DNA from: Aphrocallistes beatrix
Taxonomy: Eukaryota; Porifera; Hexactinellida; Sceptrulophora; Aphrocallistidae
DNA length: 64,000 nucleotides
Assembly: GCA_963281255.1 (NCBI GenBank)
Contig: OY725506.1
Location: 415,001 to 479,000, forward strand
Direction of reading: 5' to 3'
The translations under genes were made by a program, and so were the position numbers. The notes under the pieces were generated by a model. The model made no database searches and had not been told where the DNA came from. It saw only the letters and a program-made list of their open reading frames with translations. Position 1 is the stretch's first letter; each line of letters opens with the position of its first letter. Positions 10,328-22,394 of this stretch are shown here, piece by piece.

Positions 10328-11538
10328 TCTTATATATTAAAATGCTAGGATTTTTTATACATTAAAATGCTAGGATTTTGGTTTGTTTGTTTGTCCGAAT
10401 TGATTGAGGAATTGGCAAGTCTTAGAGATACGAAAATTGGCATGTAGATGTCAAATGATAAATCTACGATTAAGTTCGAAGATCTAAGCAAAATTTTCAC
10501 ACCTCTGAAAAAAAATGGAAAAAAAAATTTCACACCTTTTCTATACAATGCTATGCATGGCTTCACTCTCACAATAGAAATCATTGTACGGCACTATTGT
10601 AGGCTGTCATTGTTATTAATACTTCAAATCAATAAGTTATATAGATGTCTCAATTATATTATAGTGTATAGCAATAAAAAGGTTTGTGCATATTTTCACA
10701 CCTTTATATACATATTTTAACACCATTTGACGAATTTGAAAAATAGGCTAAAAACTAGCTTCCAACGGTTGACATGGGGTTTTTAGGGATGTAGATTTCG
10801 AATATTATATTTTCAGATCTATATGATAAATTATTTGTTTACTTTTGTTTATAATAGATACATAAAGTAAACGAATTACAAAAATAGGCTAGAGACTAGC
10901 TTCCAACGGTTGACATGGGGTTTTCAGGGGTGTAGATTTCGAATATTATATTTTCAGATCTATATGATAAATTATTTGTTTACTTTTGTTCACAATATTT
11001 ACATAAAGTAAACAAATTACAAAAATAGGCTAGAGACTAGCTTCCAACGGTTGACATGGGGTTTTTAGGGGTGTAGATTTCGAATATTATATTTTCAGAT
11101 CTATCTGATAAATTATTTGTTTACTTTTGTTTATAATAGATACATAAAGTAAACGAATTACAAAAATAGGCTAGAGACTAGCTTCCAACGGTTGATATGG
11201 GGTTTTCAGGGAGGTGTAGAATTCGAATATTATATTTTCAGATCTATATGATAAATTATTTGTTTACTTTTGTTCACAATATTTACATAAAGTAAACAAA
11301 TTACAAAAATAGGCTAGAGACTAGCTTCCAACGGTTGACATGGGGTTTTTAGGGGTGTAGATTTCGAATATCATATTTTCAGATCAATATGATAAATTAT
11401 TTGTTTACTTTTGTATACATTAAATATATAAAGTAAACAAATTCCCAAATAGGCTAGATCCAGGGCACGCGCAGGGAGTCTCTGCGGACACAAAGTGTCC
11501 GCAAGCCGCGCAGCGCAAGCAAGCGAAGCTCGCTTGTA
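10328..11538 (+). mobile_element. Rolling-circle-like element B with internal 141-bp tandem array
   Basis: The 5' end repeats the text TTAAAATGCTAGGATTTT twice. The middle is a tandem array, and the 3' end has the hairpin TGCGGACAC-AAA-GTGTCCGCA (11483-11503) followed by CAAGCAAGCGAAGCTCGCTT and GTA, the same 3' module as element A. Central tandem repeats plus a 3' hairpin recall Helentron-associated elements. No protein is encoded; short open frames at the start are chance. Confidence 0.5.
10741..11450 (+). repeat. 141-bp tandem repeat, five units
   Basis: Units start at AAATAGGCT at 10741, 10882, 11023, 11164 and 11307, with a partial start at 11447. Spacings are 141, 141, 141, 143 and 140 bp. 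Each unit contains CTAGCTTCCAACGGTTGACA and TTTGTTTACTTTTGT. Alternate units share variants (TTATAATAGATA versus CACAATATTTACA), which suggests expansion by a two-unit block. Confidence 0.93.
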
Positions 11539-11637
11539 CTATTAGAATTGATGCATATACAAAGTAATACGTGTGTGGTCTAAATTTGTTACAGTATGTT
11601 TAGTCAGTATTACGAGAAGGGGGCGCTGGAAAAATTT

Positions 11638-12430
11638 GATCATCAATAGAATACAATTGTGCAATACACGAGATATTAATCAGAATGTTGGGAATTTACA
11701 AAGTCTACCATCTGATCAACACTCTTAGAAGTTGAAATGAGAATTTAATTAAAATATTCCAAAGATGTTATTGTTTGTATTGAGTTTAAAACAAATTTGA
11801 AAAAAGCTCCACACAAAATAATTCCTTTTTGCAGCTGATCAACATTTGTAGGCCTCTCAACACACGTGTCCTAGAAATATAGAATAATAAATGCAATTAT
11901 TTGCTTTTAGATCTGAATGTGCATTCTTACTGCACTCAATAGTATGTGAAAAATTCACACATGTGAGAAGAAGGTGTATTCAAGTGGAGTTCTCTGTTAT
12001 TAATATGCTGCAATGATTTACCATCAAAATTATCCAATAATCCAATAAAAATCTGCATTTCTTTCCTAAATAATTCTTATGGTAAGATATTTTATGTAAA
12101 ATCTAAACCTTCGAATGAATAATATACGCAGCTATCTATTCTTCTCTCGCTAGTATTCAGAAGTATTCAGTGAGAGTGCCATGGGTGGAATTTCCATTCG
12201 CATCATCCTACAAGATTTCTATGGAAATCCCATTGGATCTCCTTGGTTGGAATCCCTGACCCCGAATATTCAGGCGCGCGAGAATTAGCTGCTAGTAGTA
12301 CTAACTTGGAATTAATGAAATATTTTGAAATAAATAACTTATATTCTAGGCCTTATGTTGTATTAACTAATTTGTCTGTCTAACTGTGTCACTATTTCTA
12401 TTATTTGCTCTATGAATCTATGCTTCATTA
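11638..12430 (+). pseudogene. Subtilase deletion scar A: upstream region fused to last-exon tail
   Basis: About 11638-12030 matches the upstream region of the subtilase at 3935 (text ACACGAGATATTAATC, GTGAGAAGAAGGTGTATTCA). It runs straight into a short remnant matching the end of exon 5 and its stop (about 12050-12125, ending CCTTCGAATGAATAATATA), then into the shared 3' flank. Everything between, including the TATA box and exons 1-4, is missing. The 3' flank carries an insert with CCATGGGTGGAATTTCC that is also present in scar B at 22395-23190, so the two scars share an ancestor. Confidence 0.65.
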
Positions 12431-12450
12431 ATAACAAACTTGAATAATTT

Positions 12451-13113
12451 CGGGGTAGGACTCAGGGGGGCCAAAAGCGAGCGGAGCGAGCAAAGGTAAT
12501 GGGGGATCTGGTGGGTAACCCCCCAGAAAAATTTTTTAACTTTAGGTGGTCAAATATCAATGTACAGCAATTCTTATCAAATCTCATGCGGGATTTGAAT
12601 TTCCTTCCTGTAACCTGATTACCACTTTGTGCTTCGCGCCAATTCATCACAAGCGTTAAACCGGATTTCACTACTCATTTTAGTAGTGAAGAAAGCACTG
12701 AAATACAACTAGAAATATAAAAAGAACACGACTAAAACAAAAATTCTAACCTTCTTGGACTACTATGGGCAAACTTTGAGATGACGTTTTCAATGTTTAC
12801 ACGGATGTCCTTATTACAAAAAATGAGAGCAAGACTATAAAGTCGCTCTTCAACCATAGTAGACCTCAAGTACGTTTTAACAAGCCTGAGTTCACTGAAG
12901 GATCGCTCTGAAGTACATGATGAAACAGGAAGGGTTAATCCTATCTTCAGTATCTTAGTAGATATCATTGGAATTGAGAAAATAAACTCATATAATTGAG
13001 GGCTAAAGTTCACAAATCTGGGGGGCTAGGCCCAAATAGCTCCCCCGTAGATCAATTCGTAAAATTTTCAGGGGGGGGCATGGCCCCCCTGGACCCCCCT
13101 GTATCCGCCCCTG
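12451..13113 (-). mobile_element. hAT element remnant with transposase C-terminus
   Basis: On the minus strand, 12732-13013 encodes a hAT C-terminal dimerisation segment (LTLPVSSCTSERSFSELRLV, then YLRSTMVEERLYSLALI). Imperfect terminal repeats flank it: the right end reads, in reverse complement, CAGGGGCGGATACAGGGGGG, and the left end CGGGGTAGGACTCAGGGGGG. Only the C-terminal part of the transposase remains. The right boundary coincides with the point where the subtilase pseudogene at 13446-14341 loses its downstream exons. Confidence 0.8.
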
Positions 13114-13445
13114 TATGGGATAGTTTTTCACCTGATGTAACTATTATTCATATTTTCACACATTTCCTAAACGTGGCAAAACGTGTTGACCATTGAGATT
13201 GAAGAATTTTAATCTTACAGCTGAAGGTGGATGTTGTTGCAGAAAAAATGAACATATTTTCATACCTTCAATGCTAAATTAATGGATTCTGATTGGCTAA
13301 TACAATTCGACACCTTTTTTGAAAAGGCGTTAAATTTTTCAAAAGTTGAACCAAGGATCAAATATCCACCATACACGGAATATATGACCCAAATTGGTAC
13401 AATTCAGTATGTACCGTCATTCTAATATCTATACATCAGTGCTAC

Positions 13446-14341
13446 CTGAAATCTTCATGATCATAGTTGATTCCTGAGTCGAGAATATAGATGTCAACGC
13501 CTGATCCACGGTTTTTTGGATAGTAACGTCTGTCATTAGCACAACCCACATCATTGGTAATATCCAAGTGATAGCGATATAAATGAGGACTATCCAAAAG
13601 GAGAGAATTGTCTCGCTCGAAGGACACGTAGGGGTCTACAGCTTGGTCTGGTATGATGTCATCAACATTTGGTAGTTTTGATACCTACAGTTGAGGGATA
13701 TTAAATATTTTCAATTATTATAATATTTTATTCTTATTGATTCATGAATTGATAGAATTTAAATATAGAATATAATATTCAGATGGCAGCACTTATTTAC
13801 AGGTTTGGAAGGATTTCTTTGAGATAAAATTCCCAAAATTCTCAGTAATTATGTATGTAAATATGATTCTGCAAAACCTAGATATAAATCGATAATTTTA
13901 AAACTTAAGATTAATGGGTTAATTAATTGACAGCCTGATAAGATTGATCTAAGAACAGCATCCTATAAATGATTAACGGAGTTTGAATGTATAGATTTCG
14001 AATATCTGATTTGAAGAGGTCTATGAAAAGTTTTGATTCCAATTTTATAATTCTTGGAATAATGGCACAATTAGTCATGAGGCAATTTTAATGTCAATCA
14101 CTCACCATCTCAGCTGTAGCTTCACTCATGTTTCCTACACGAAAGGCAGTAGTGAAGTTAAGGAGCCTACTTGCATCTCTTCACGAGTAGAAGAGGCGTG
14201 CACTTCCATTCTCTGAATCAGCTCTTCGATGTCTCCAGCATCTGATCCCTCTTTCAGGAGGATGATGTACCTCTCGTGACCAGGAAATTGTCCCCCAGCT
14301 ACCATAGTGGCCAGAAGGAATGCACAGACGTATACAAACAT
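13446..14341 (-). pseudogene. Subtilase pseudogene S3 (exons 1-2 only)
   Basis: Exon 1 starts at ATG 14339-14341 and matches the gene at 23897-26893, but a single-base deletion near 14133 (TTCCTACACG versus TTCCGTACACG) puts a stop after LLPFV. Exon 2, 13446-13684, is open and keeps the Asp motif (ILDSGINYDH). Exons 3-5 are absent; the duplicated block ends at about 13117, against the hAT element. The copy is part of a direct segmental duplication with about 25673-27810. The promoter pair is intact (14496-14542). Confidence 0.85.
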
Positions 14342-14495
14342 TTATATTCCTAAAATGTCCTATAAATAAACTAATCAATTAAGGACAGAATCGATTTTAA
14401 TTTTAAAATATTTTTCTTAGTACCTGAAGTTTAGTTGTTTGATGTTTCTTCTTTGCAATTTCTCGATTAAAGTAGATTATTCAATCCATTGCTTG

Positions 14496-14542
14496 TATTT
14501 ATACTAGAAGCATCCACCAGCAGATGCGAAAAATGTAATTGG
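14496..14542 (-). promoter_or_regulatory. Core promoter of subtilase pseudogene S3
   Basis: On the minus strand the conserved element CCAATTACATTTTTCGCATC (14523-14542) precedes a TATA box, TATAAATA, whose reverse complement is at 14496-14503. The same pair is found upstream of the other exon-1 copies. A likely 5' UTR intron, donor CTTCAG-GTACTA and acceptor TTTATAG, separates it from the ATG. Confidence 0.6.
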
Positions 14543-14840
14543 ATAATATTGATGGTGAATCGTCAGAGCATTTACTAACATTACCTTTATACAGAATTAC
14601 TCTTAAGTGCATTCTCTCATTCTCACATGTTGTATATAGAGAATTTAAATTCCACCACATGTATTTTGAGAAGCCAATCAATGCTGATCATGAGTGAATG
14701 TGGAATTTCTTTGTGATGAATGTATCATTGTATCTCAGACATTTTATTAAACTAACTTAATTTTTTAATCATCCAATTTCGTTCTCATAATATCCTCTAG
14801 GGGTGTTATATTATGAAGATATTTTGTTTATTCACTAATA

Positions 14841-15988
14841 CAGTGCTTCTCAACCGGGGTTCCGCCAAAGTGATTTAAGGGTTCCCTGAAACTCGGAAGT
14901 TCCATAGGGGTTCCGAGACTTAGGTTGTCGATACCTATTCTGACAGAAAATTATAGCACTTTGGACTAAACATAAGCTAGTCCATTTGCATTACCGTAAA
15001 CTGGGGTAACTTTGGCCCTAAGAGGTGACTTTGTCACATAATAGTAATTTTAATAAAATACAGTTTGTCTCATAATTATTGAGAATTTTGAGGTATATTT
15101 GATAACCTACCAATTCAATTCTTAAGGATGAGATAATCATTACTGTGAATAAATATCATTGAAAGAGAATATTTACACCTGGTATATTTTTACTGGAATC
15201 CTAAAAATATTACATTCTCTTGTCATAGCATTTTGTTTCATCATCATGACTCAGCATTCTTTTAGGTTTTCACTATTGTTTAACTTTTCATGACTTTTCA
15301 TTTCACAAAATTAGCAGATGGCTCAACATAGGATGAGAGATTATATCACGACATTGGTAGTTGGATACGTGTATACTAATTGTATTCATACCTACATGTG
15401 TATTGAAAATTATTAGCACATAGCGACCAAAACATCACTTAGTGATTCAATGTATTGATTGTAATCTGTTTGCTCCCTCTTCAAAGCTTAAATATATTGC
15501 GAATTATCGGTGTTTCGAGTTGTCGGTTTGCGAATTGTCGGACTCCGCTTTAGGGATTACATCTATGATGTTTAGATATTTGTTACCAGTATGTCAAAAT
15601 ATCACTGCGGAACATAATTTTAATCCGTTAATGGAAAATTGGGGAGATTCTTCACGGAAACCTAAGTTGTATGTACAATGTGTAAGAAGTTGATGCTTTT
15701 AGGTGTGGGAATATGATGGGGGCCAAAGGCCGAATGCATTTGAAAGGAGGAATGGAACTCGAAACCAGATGTCAAAAACTCGAAATCATTCGAAAATAGA
15801 AATACACTAGATCTACTCTACTGATTTAAAAATGTCATATTTCAGGAAATTATTATTTAGTTAAACGTATTATTTAGTTTTATATGTTAGTGCAATTTTA
15901 CCAATCGTTTTCAAAAATATGAAGGGTTCCTCAAAACGTTTACAATTTTGAAAGGGTTCTGTGCTACGAAAAAGGTTGAGAAGCACTG
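14841..15988. mobile_element. 1.15-kb non-autonomous hAT (Charlie-like) element
   Basis: The ends read CAGTGCTTCTCAACCGGGG and, at the right, the reverse complement of CAGTGCTTCTCAACC. The flanks CACTAATA (14833-14840) and CACTATTA (15989-15996) are an 8-bp duplication with one change. The element contains GGGTTCC-rich subterminal text and no transposase. It is absent from the paralogous block at 27270-27440, so it inserted after the segmental duplication. Confidence 0.85.
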
Positions 15989-16499
15989 CACTATTATACA
16001 CAATAAAACTCATCTTCAAGATTGTTATACTATCTACTCTGGTTGTAATTTTGAAGCTGCACTATCAGTATGTTGACCGACATTTTAGTCAGTTTCTTAT
16101 ACGATAATAATGGTATAGGTCACAGCACTAAATGACTGTTGTGGGTGGATCTATCCATCCGTAATCCTCTCTGAGCAATTTGCAAGAGTTTGAGAGTTAA
16201 CCAGTCTACGACAAAATCCAAATTTGGTGTTGGTGGTTAATAGCCTATGCTAGATACCAGTACCTCATAGAATCTGGTGGTTTATCGATAATTTTGGTGG
16301 TTTATCGACATCAAATTTTTAGAGTACTGTAGTTAACAGCTTTGTAAAGGTCCTCTTGAACTCGATCGGTGTCAATAGCCTCACTCACGCCAACATAGAG
16401 GTTATAGAGGTTATGAAAGAATGCTTTCAAGTGAGATTGTCAAGTAACAGCTACTTTGGTTCTGTAATGATAGTTAATTGCGAATATTAGTGAAGAGTA

Positions 16500-16810
16500 C
16501 TGTACATCAATAATATCAAGGATGACCTGAGCTGGTATTAGTGCTCTATTGCCATGAACCTGTATCAGAGGAAGGAACAGTGTAGAAACTCAATCAATCC
16601 ATCTTTATTTAATGTATGACAGTTTTGAGATAAACTTATTGACGATCATCAATAGAATACAATTGTATAATACACGAGATATTAATCGGAATGTTGGAAA
16701 CTTCCAAAGTCTACCATCTGATTAACACTCTTAGAGGTTGCAATGAGAATTTAATTGAAATATTCCAAAGATGCTATTGTTTGTTTAGAGTTTAGAAACT
16801 AATTAAAAAA
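16500..16810 (+). repeat. Detached fragment of subtilase upstream region
   Basis: 16500-16630 matches 27655-27785 (text GATGACCTGAGCTGGTATTA). 16635-16810 matches the distal upstream block of the subtilases (CAATAGAATACAATTG, CACGAGATATTAATCGGAATG) but ends in a C-run before any TATA box. No gene follows on this strand, so this is an orphan promoter fragment. Confidence 0.65.
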
Positions 16811-16889
16811 AACCCCCCACAGACGGGATGGAAGTGTGCTTCCAAATCTCATAAGTCACCAGAAGTCACCTTTATTATACTTAAATAAT

Positions 16890-17745
16890 CAATTCCAGTC
16901 CATGTCGTTAAAAGTTATTTTATGATCGAATTGATTGATCGTAGCATATAAGACACTTTAATTGTTGTTAACAATCAAATTATAGACTCAAAATAGCAGT
17001 ATTCGATCATTTATACGAAATAGAATCGTGTGAATGGCATTATAAAAGGCTGATAATTGATTGGTTCACATAAACCAATGAATTTCAATCACAATTAGTT
17101 CTTTTGATTGTATGCATAAGTCACTACTATTTTATTCCAATGTATTTGCATTATTAAATAATCGAATTTGATTGGCTAGCACATTTTGTCACCTATCTCG
17201 GCGAGGTGTGAACTCGACGAGATGTGAACACCGAGGTGCACATCTCCATATCACTTTGCACCTCCTGTAAAAATTTCAAGACGATATCTCTTAAACTCTG
17301 GTCAGGACACGAATTTCGGACGTGGAGGTTGTTCAGTAGAATAACCTGATAAAAAGTAATTAAGCCACATATAGTGGATTTTCCAAATTTTCCCCCTTAA
17401 AATGGGACAAAAGTGGCAATTTATTATTTCAAAAACAATTCACAGTAGAACTCGGTTAGCATGTACTCGGATAATACGTTCTTCGGTTTAGTACTCAATG
17501 ATTAATTATTAGGTAGATAACATCTCTAAATACGTCTGTCTTACTGTCACAATCGATATCCCTAGAGAAACCACCAATTTGCTAATTTTTATTGCAGCTC
17601 CTATAGGGAGATGTCCTTGTGGCATGGACTGAGTAATTTTTGATGCAAAATGATGACGTCATAACACAGTGATGAGTCATCTTTTTTTTATGATAGTTGC
17701 ATCACAATATATATATATATTACGCGTAATCCCATTTTAATAGTA
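16890..17745 (-). mobile_element. Reversed rolling-circle-like element D
   Basis: Read on the minus strand it begins ACTATTAAAATGGGATTACG at 17745 with a short TA tract, like element A. It continues with ATGACTCATCACTGTG / GACGTCAT text and then the interior shared with element C (AAAAGTTATTTTATGATC). It has inserted into, or replaced, the 3' flank of the subtilase ending at 17970. The far end is not resolved. Confidence 0.45.
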
Positions 17746-17969
17746 TAGATTCATAAAGCAAATAATAGAAATAATGACACAGTTAAACAGACTAAATTAG
17801 TTAATACAACATAAGGCCTAGAACATGTTATTTATTCCAAGGTTATTTATTCCAAGGTATTTCATAAAGTTACCAAACTAGTACTACTAGCAGCTAATTA
17901 CTCGCTAGTTAGAGCGTGAATACTTCTGAATACTGGTCTGAGAGCAAAGTAGATAGCTTTGATTGTTAA

Positions 17970-20745
17970 TTATTCGATCAGCTCTCTACTAATATAGACT
18001 CTCTTCTTATGAGATTTACCCACGTCCTTTACAGCACCACAAGATAACCTGATCAGTATGTCGTAATGGGACAGAGCAGGGTTTGCTGCCTTCATCAGAG
18101 CAGCAATCCCAGCCACATGGGGGGAAGCCGCCATAGGCCCATTCAAAACGGCATAACCTGAAACATACAAGAGAAAATTAATTTTAACATTAACAATGCA
18201 ATGTCGATAGATCGAAATTCATTTATGGTGTCGGTAAATTGGCTCATAATTCGTGACTGTTGACATAGATCGACTCCATTTTAAGGCAAGCTATTTTCTA
18301 AGAATATAAAGAAAGTATGCACTTTTTGTTTAGATTATTGTGAATCTGAAAGTGAAAGTAGCATTTCTTTCTAAAAGGGATTTCGAGAAGCATTTCGGAT
18401 GAGAAATGGCAATCAAATGACTGGCCATTTTAAGATTTTTGGCGTGATGATTTGAGTATCAATCTTTCCGCATAGAAGAATGAACCATTTTGGCACAATC
18501 TTATTCAAAATAAATTCGATCTATCTACAACATAGCTAAAATAAATTCGACAACATCAGAATTCGACCTGATGCATGTGTCGCGCTATTTTCGAGTTTCA
18601 AATTTTGATGAAATAATGCGTTTTGTTAAATGCCTAAATAAACAAACGGACTTTGGCATGGTAGGTTTCTATCTTAAAAAGTCACTCACTATAATTAGAT
18701 ATAAAATTTGCACTTAAGATGGCATCTCCAGGTGCCCACAAATCGATACATTCTCCATAGCCAGATCCCCACCACACATTCTTCTTACAGGTACAGTCAT
18801 CATAGACATGTGCATCTACGCATATAACGGCTGATCTACAGATAGTTGTCTCGCAGACATCTATTTCTTCTTCTCCACTATCAGTAACTACAACTATTCC
18901 TTTAGCCACTAATTCCATCGCCGCCTCTTCATATACAGAGTGACTTGGGGGTAATATATAATCCGGTGCAAGACTTGCAATAGATCCTACGAAATCCGGC
19001 CTGTTTGGGGGAAAATAGAAAATAATAATATATTATAGTAAACAGGAAAATATTTTATTGGTACGTAGCTTAGTACTGTATATTTACACAGAATAAGATG
19101 TATCCAATCAAGCTTTGGGACTTGGGTTTACAAGAATCCACAAACATGATATTATGAGTGATTTACATTCAAATATAGTATACCTATTTGAATTGATATC
19201 ATGCAATCTGGCAACTGCATTCATTCCTGATAGTATTAATTCCAAACTCCTGTGTTTCCAACTATCATTAATTCGGACTGAGTACAGATTGGCATCCTTC
19301 GCTACTCCGCTGTCCACACCTCCTGCTATTCCAGCAAGGAGGCTCCCTGTACCGGAGGTATCTCTTCCTTGCTCATTAGTTCCATATAGATCGTCTATAG
19401 CGTCAAACCCTAGCTTTGCCCTCGTTCCACTCGTCCCATTTCTCCATCTACAAATTATTAAGTGCAGAGAATTAATCGTATTAAACTTGATGGAGAGTTC
19501 ATTCAGTATTCACGCATCAATGCTAACCTGAAGTCTATATGATCATAATTGATTCCTGAATCGATGACATATATGTCTACTCCTAATCCATAGTTAAATG
19601 GTGTGAAATAGTCATCAGTACAGTCCACATTATCGAGAATGTCTAGGTTGTAGCGATGGAAGCCAGAACTATCCATCTTGGGAGAAAGTTTTTTGTTACC
19701 CAAGACCGTATCCAAAACTTGATCTTTCTCAATTAATTTAACGTTTGGTAGTTTTGAAACCTAGAGGTGAGAACATCTTAAATATTAAAACAGTAATCTC
19801 TTTCACTGTATACTGCATACAATCGAAGGGACTATCTTATATATTCAATGAGTTTTTTTTATTTGTTTGTGTAAAGTTGATGAGGAACTGAGGTGCTAGA
19901 ATTGTGAAATTTGGCATGCAGGTAAATAATAATTAGTCTAGAAGGGAGTACAAAGATCTAAAAGATATCTCCACACCTTGCCGAGGTGACAGAGTGCAGA
20001 CCAATCAAATCGATTATTTTATAATGCAAATACATTAAGATCAAACAGTAGTGATTTAGGAGATACAATTAAAAGGACTATTTGTGATTGTTCATGTGAG
20101 AACCAATCAATTATTAGACTTTTATAATGCGATTCACACGATTCTATTTTATATGAATAACTGAATACAGTTATTTGAGTCTATTATTTTACTGTTAAAA
20201 GTTATTTTATGATCAAATTTATTGATTATAGTACATAACACATACTTCGATTGCTGTTGACGTTACTCGACTTAAGCTGCTTAAGTCGTTTAAATTCAAA
20301 TTGATTCAAATTGACATTACATTCAAGATTAGTTTCTTTGATGTCCCCAGGGACCTCCAGGGGCGACTCTGCTGACACATATTGTCCGCAAGCAGCGCAG
20401 GGAAAGCAAATGAAGCCCGCTTGTAGTTATAAAATGGTCAGATTTTTAAATACGACTGATTTTTAATGTTGCTATATTTTCGACACAATGTTCACTTTAA
20501 TCACTCACCATCTCAGCTGTAGCCTCACTCATGTTTCCGATCACGAAAGGCAGTAGTGAAGTTAAGGAGCGCACTTGCATCTCTTCACGAGTAGAAGAGG
20601 CGTGCACTTCCATACTCTGAATCAGCTCTTCGATGTCTCCAGCATCTGATCCCTTTTCCAGGAGGATGATGTACCTTTCGTTACCAGGAAATTGTCTCCC
20701 AGCTACCATAGTAGCCACAAGGAATGCACAAACGTAGAAAAGCAT
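17970..20745 (-). CDS. Secreted proteinase-K-like pseudoprotease S4
   Basis: Five exons join in frame to 410 residues: 20509-20745, 19528-19760, 19184-19447, 18690-19000, 17970-18157. The order is a signal peptide, an I9 propeptide nearly identical to S2, then an S8 domain. Asp146 is kept (VIDSGINYDH). The His position is Thr190 in GTGSLLAG, so even the second His of the usual HGTH motif is gone. The Ser position is Met357 in NGPMAASPHVAG. The oxyanion-hole Asn segment reads DSGE instead of SGN. The family cysteine motif survives as DDCTC. Splice phases equal those of S2 and S5. Intron 1 hosts a rolling-circle-like element (19836-20425). The protein is expected to be secreted and non-proteolytic. 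The intact frame and conserved promoter suggest a live gene. Confidence 0.88.
19836..20425 (+). mobile_element. Rolling-circle-like element C in subtilase intron 1
   Basis: The element starts ACTATCTTATATATTCAATG, continues with GTTTGTGTAAAGTTGATGAGG, and ends with a degenerate copy of the family's 3' module (CTGACACATATTGTCCGCA, then GAAGCCCGCTTGTA). It shares its interior with element D. No coding sequence. Confidence 0.5.
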
Positions 20746-20903
20746 TGATATTCCCGAGATGTACTATTAAATTTTACCAATATACTTGTATATTAAAGAT
20801 TGACAAAGTTCAAAAAATATATATATTTTAATACCTGAGTCTTTAGTTCTATCTTTTTCGGGTTTAAGTTTTTGACTTAATTATTTATCTCATAGATATC
20901 TGC

Positions 20904-20950
20904 ATTTATACTGTTGCATATATATTTGATGATGCGAAATATGTAATTGG
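20904..20950 (-). promoter_or_regulatory. Core promoter of subtilase S4
   Basis: On the minus strand CCAATTACATATTTCGCATC (20931-20950) is followed 20 bp later by TATAAAT (20904-20910). Upstream sequence to about 21370 is shared with the gene at 3935. A probable 5' UTR intron has donor GACTCAG-GTATTA and an acceptor TTAATAG just before the start codon. Confidence 0.65.
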
Positions 20951-21479
20951 ATAATTTTGATGGTAAATCATTGAAGCATTTTAATAACAGAGAATTCCAC
21001 TTGAATACATCTTCTACTCACATGTGTGAATTTTTCACATACTATTGAGTGCAGAAAGAATGCACATTCAGATCTAAAAGCAATTATTTTTATTGGTTAT
21101 TCTATATTTCGAAGACACGTGTGTTGAGAGACCTATAAATGTTGATCAGCTGCAAAATGGAATTATTTTGTGTAGAGCTTTTTTCAAATTTGTTTTGAAC
21201 TCTAAACAAACAATAGCATCTTTGGAATATTTCAATTAAATTCTCATAGCAACTTCTAAGAGTGTTAATCAGATGGTAGACTTCGGAAATTCCAAACATT
21301 CCGATTATTATCTCGTGTATTATACAATTGTATTGATGATTGTCAATGAATTTATCTCAAAACTTAACTAAAGATGGATTGAAAGAGCCTTTACCAGAGC
21401 ATTAATACAGAAAAGGTGTCGAATTGTATCAACTAATCAGAATCCATTAATTTAACATTGAAGATATGGAATATATTTA

Positions 21480-22080
21480 TTTTATCTTCAACAACATCTA
21501 CTTTCAGCTGTTAAGTTATCAATATCAATGGTCACCACATTTTGTCACGTTTTTAGGAAATGTGTGAAAATATGAATAATAGTTACATCAGGTGAAAACC
21601 TATCCCATATATGGAATGTCTGTTCAAGTTTGGTAAAATCGGTCCCGTATCTTTCTCAAAGACGGACTGAAGGACATACGTCGTACTCCGTCGATACCAA
21701 TAAAACATTACTATAATAGGAGCTGCACTAAAAGTCCCATAATAAATGATTACAATGTGTAGGTTTACGGATATTTGGCAGAGTGGAACAAGAGCAAAAC
21801 TAGGCTTCGATGCTATCGACGCTCATTACAATACAAATGAGCAGGGAAGAGACCCTATCGGTACAGGCACACACTATGCTGGAATAGCAGGAGGTGTAGA
21901 CAGTGGATTTGCGAAGGATGCAAATCTGTACTCTGTGAGAGTCAAAGGACCTGCACCCTTTTCGGCAGTTGGGTAACAGTCCTCAGCGGAATGGAAGTCT
22001 CCAGAATGCATAACACGAATTCACTGAGGTAAATACTTGCTACAGCTCAAACCTTCACTATATTACATTTTAACTCCCTT
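21480..22080 (+). pseudogene. Inverted duplicate of subtilase S5 exon 3 (S8)
   Basis: 21765-22031 matches exon 3 of the gene at 23897-26893 (GTGTHYAGIAGGV, FAKDANLYSVRVKG). A deletion after PAPF shifts the frame and another shortens the text before ARMHNT-like sequence. Flanking intron sequence to about 21480 and 22080 also matches in reverse (25200-25800), so this is a 0.6-kb inverted segmental copy rather than a gene. The His position is Thr here too. Confidence 0.85.
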
Positions 22081-22091
22081 AAGAGATGATA

Positions 22092-22283
22092 TACAGTTGA
22101 CTCCGCTTAATAGGGCCACATCGGTCAGAGGATATTTTGCCCTGATTAAGCGGAGGACCCTATTAACCGAAAATATTTTGTATTAGCTTCTATGTGTGAG
22201 AGCTATTCCGGTCCTTCCAAAAGTGGCCCGATTAAGCGACTGACCCGATTAAACAGTGGCCCTATTAAGCGGAGTTGACTGTA
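22092..22283. mobile_element. pogo/Tc1-like MITE (CAGTTGACTCCGCTTAA family)
   Basis: The 192-bp element has terminal repeats ACAGTTGACTCCGCTTAATA and a TA at each end, consistent with TA target duplication. Subterminal inverted copies of CCGATTAAGC recur inside. Family members lie at 41722-41880, 57972-58162 and, as a half copy, 51936-52010. Confidence 0.88.
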
Positions 22284-22394
22284 CTTGCATATATGGCGTA
22301 TATGACATAAATAACTCTTTTAAGCGAGTGTTAATACTTCCTACACACCTAGGATAAAGAATTATATGATTTACATAAATCTGAAACGCATCAT

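Noticed and set aside
10741..11450. CRISPR-like regular repeat spacing
   Set aside because: Repeats are 141 bp with no unique spacers, the genome is eukaryotic, and the array lies inside a transposon-like element.
15442..15693. 83-codon frame inside the hAT element at 14841-15988
   Set aside because: No similarity to a transposase and no splice or promoter support; chance frame in a non-autonomous element.
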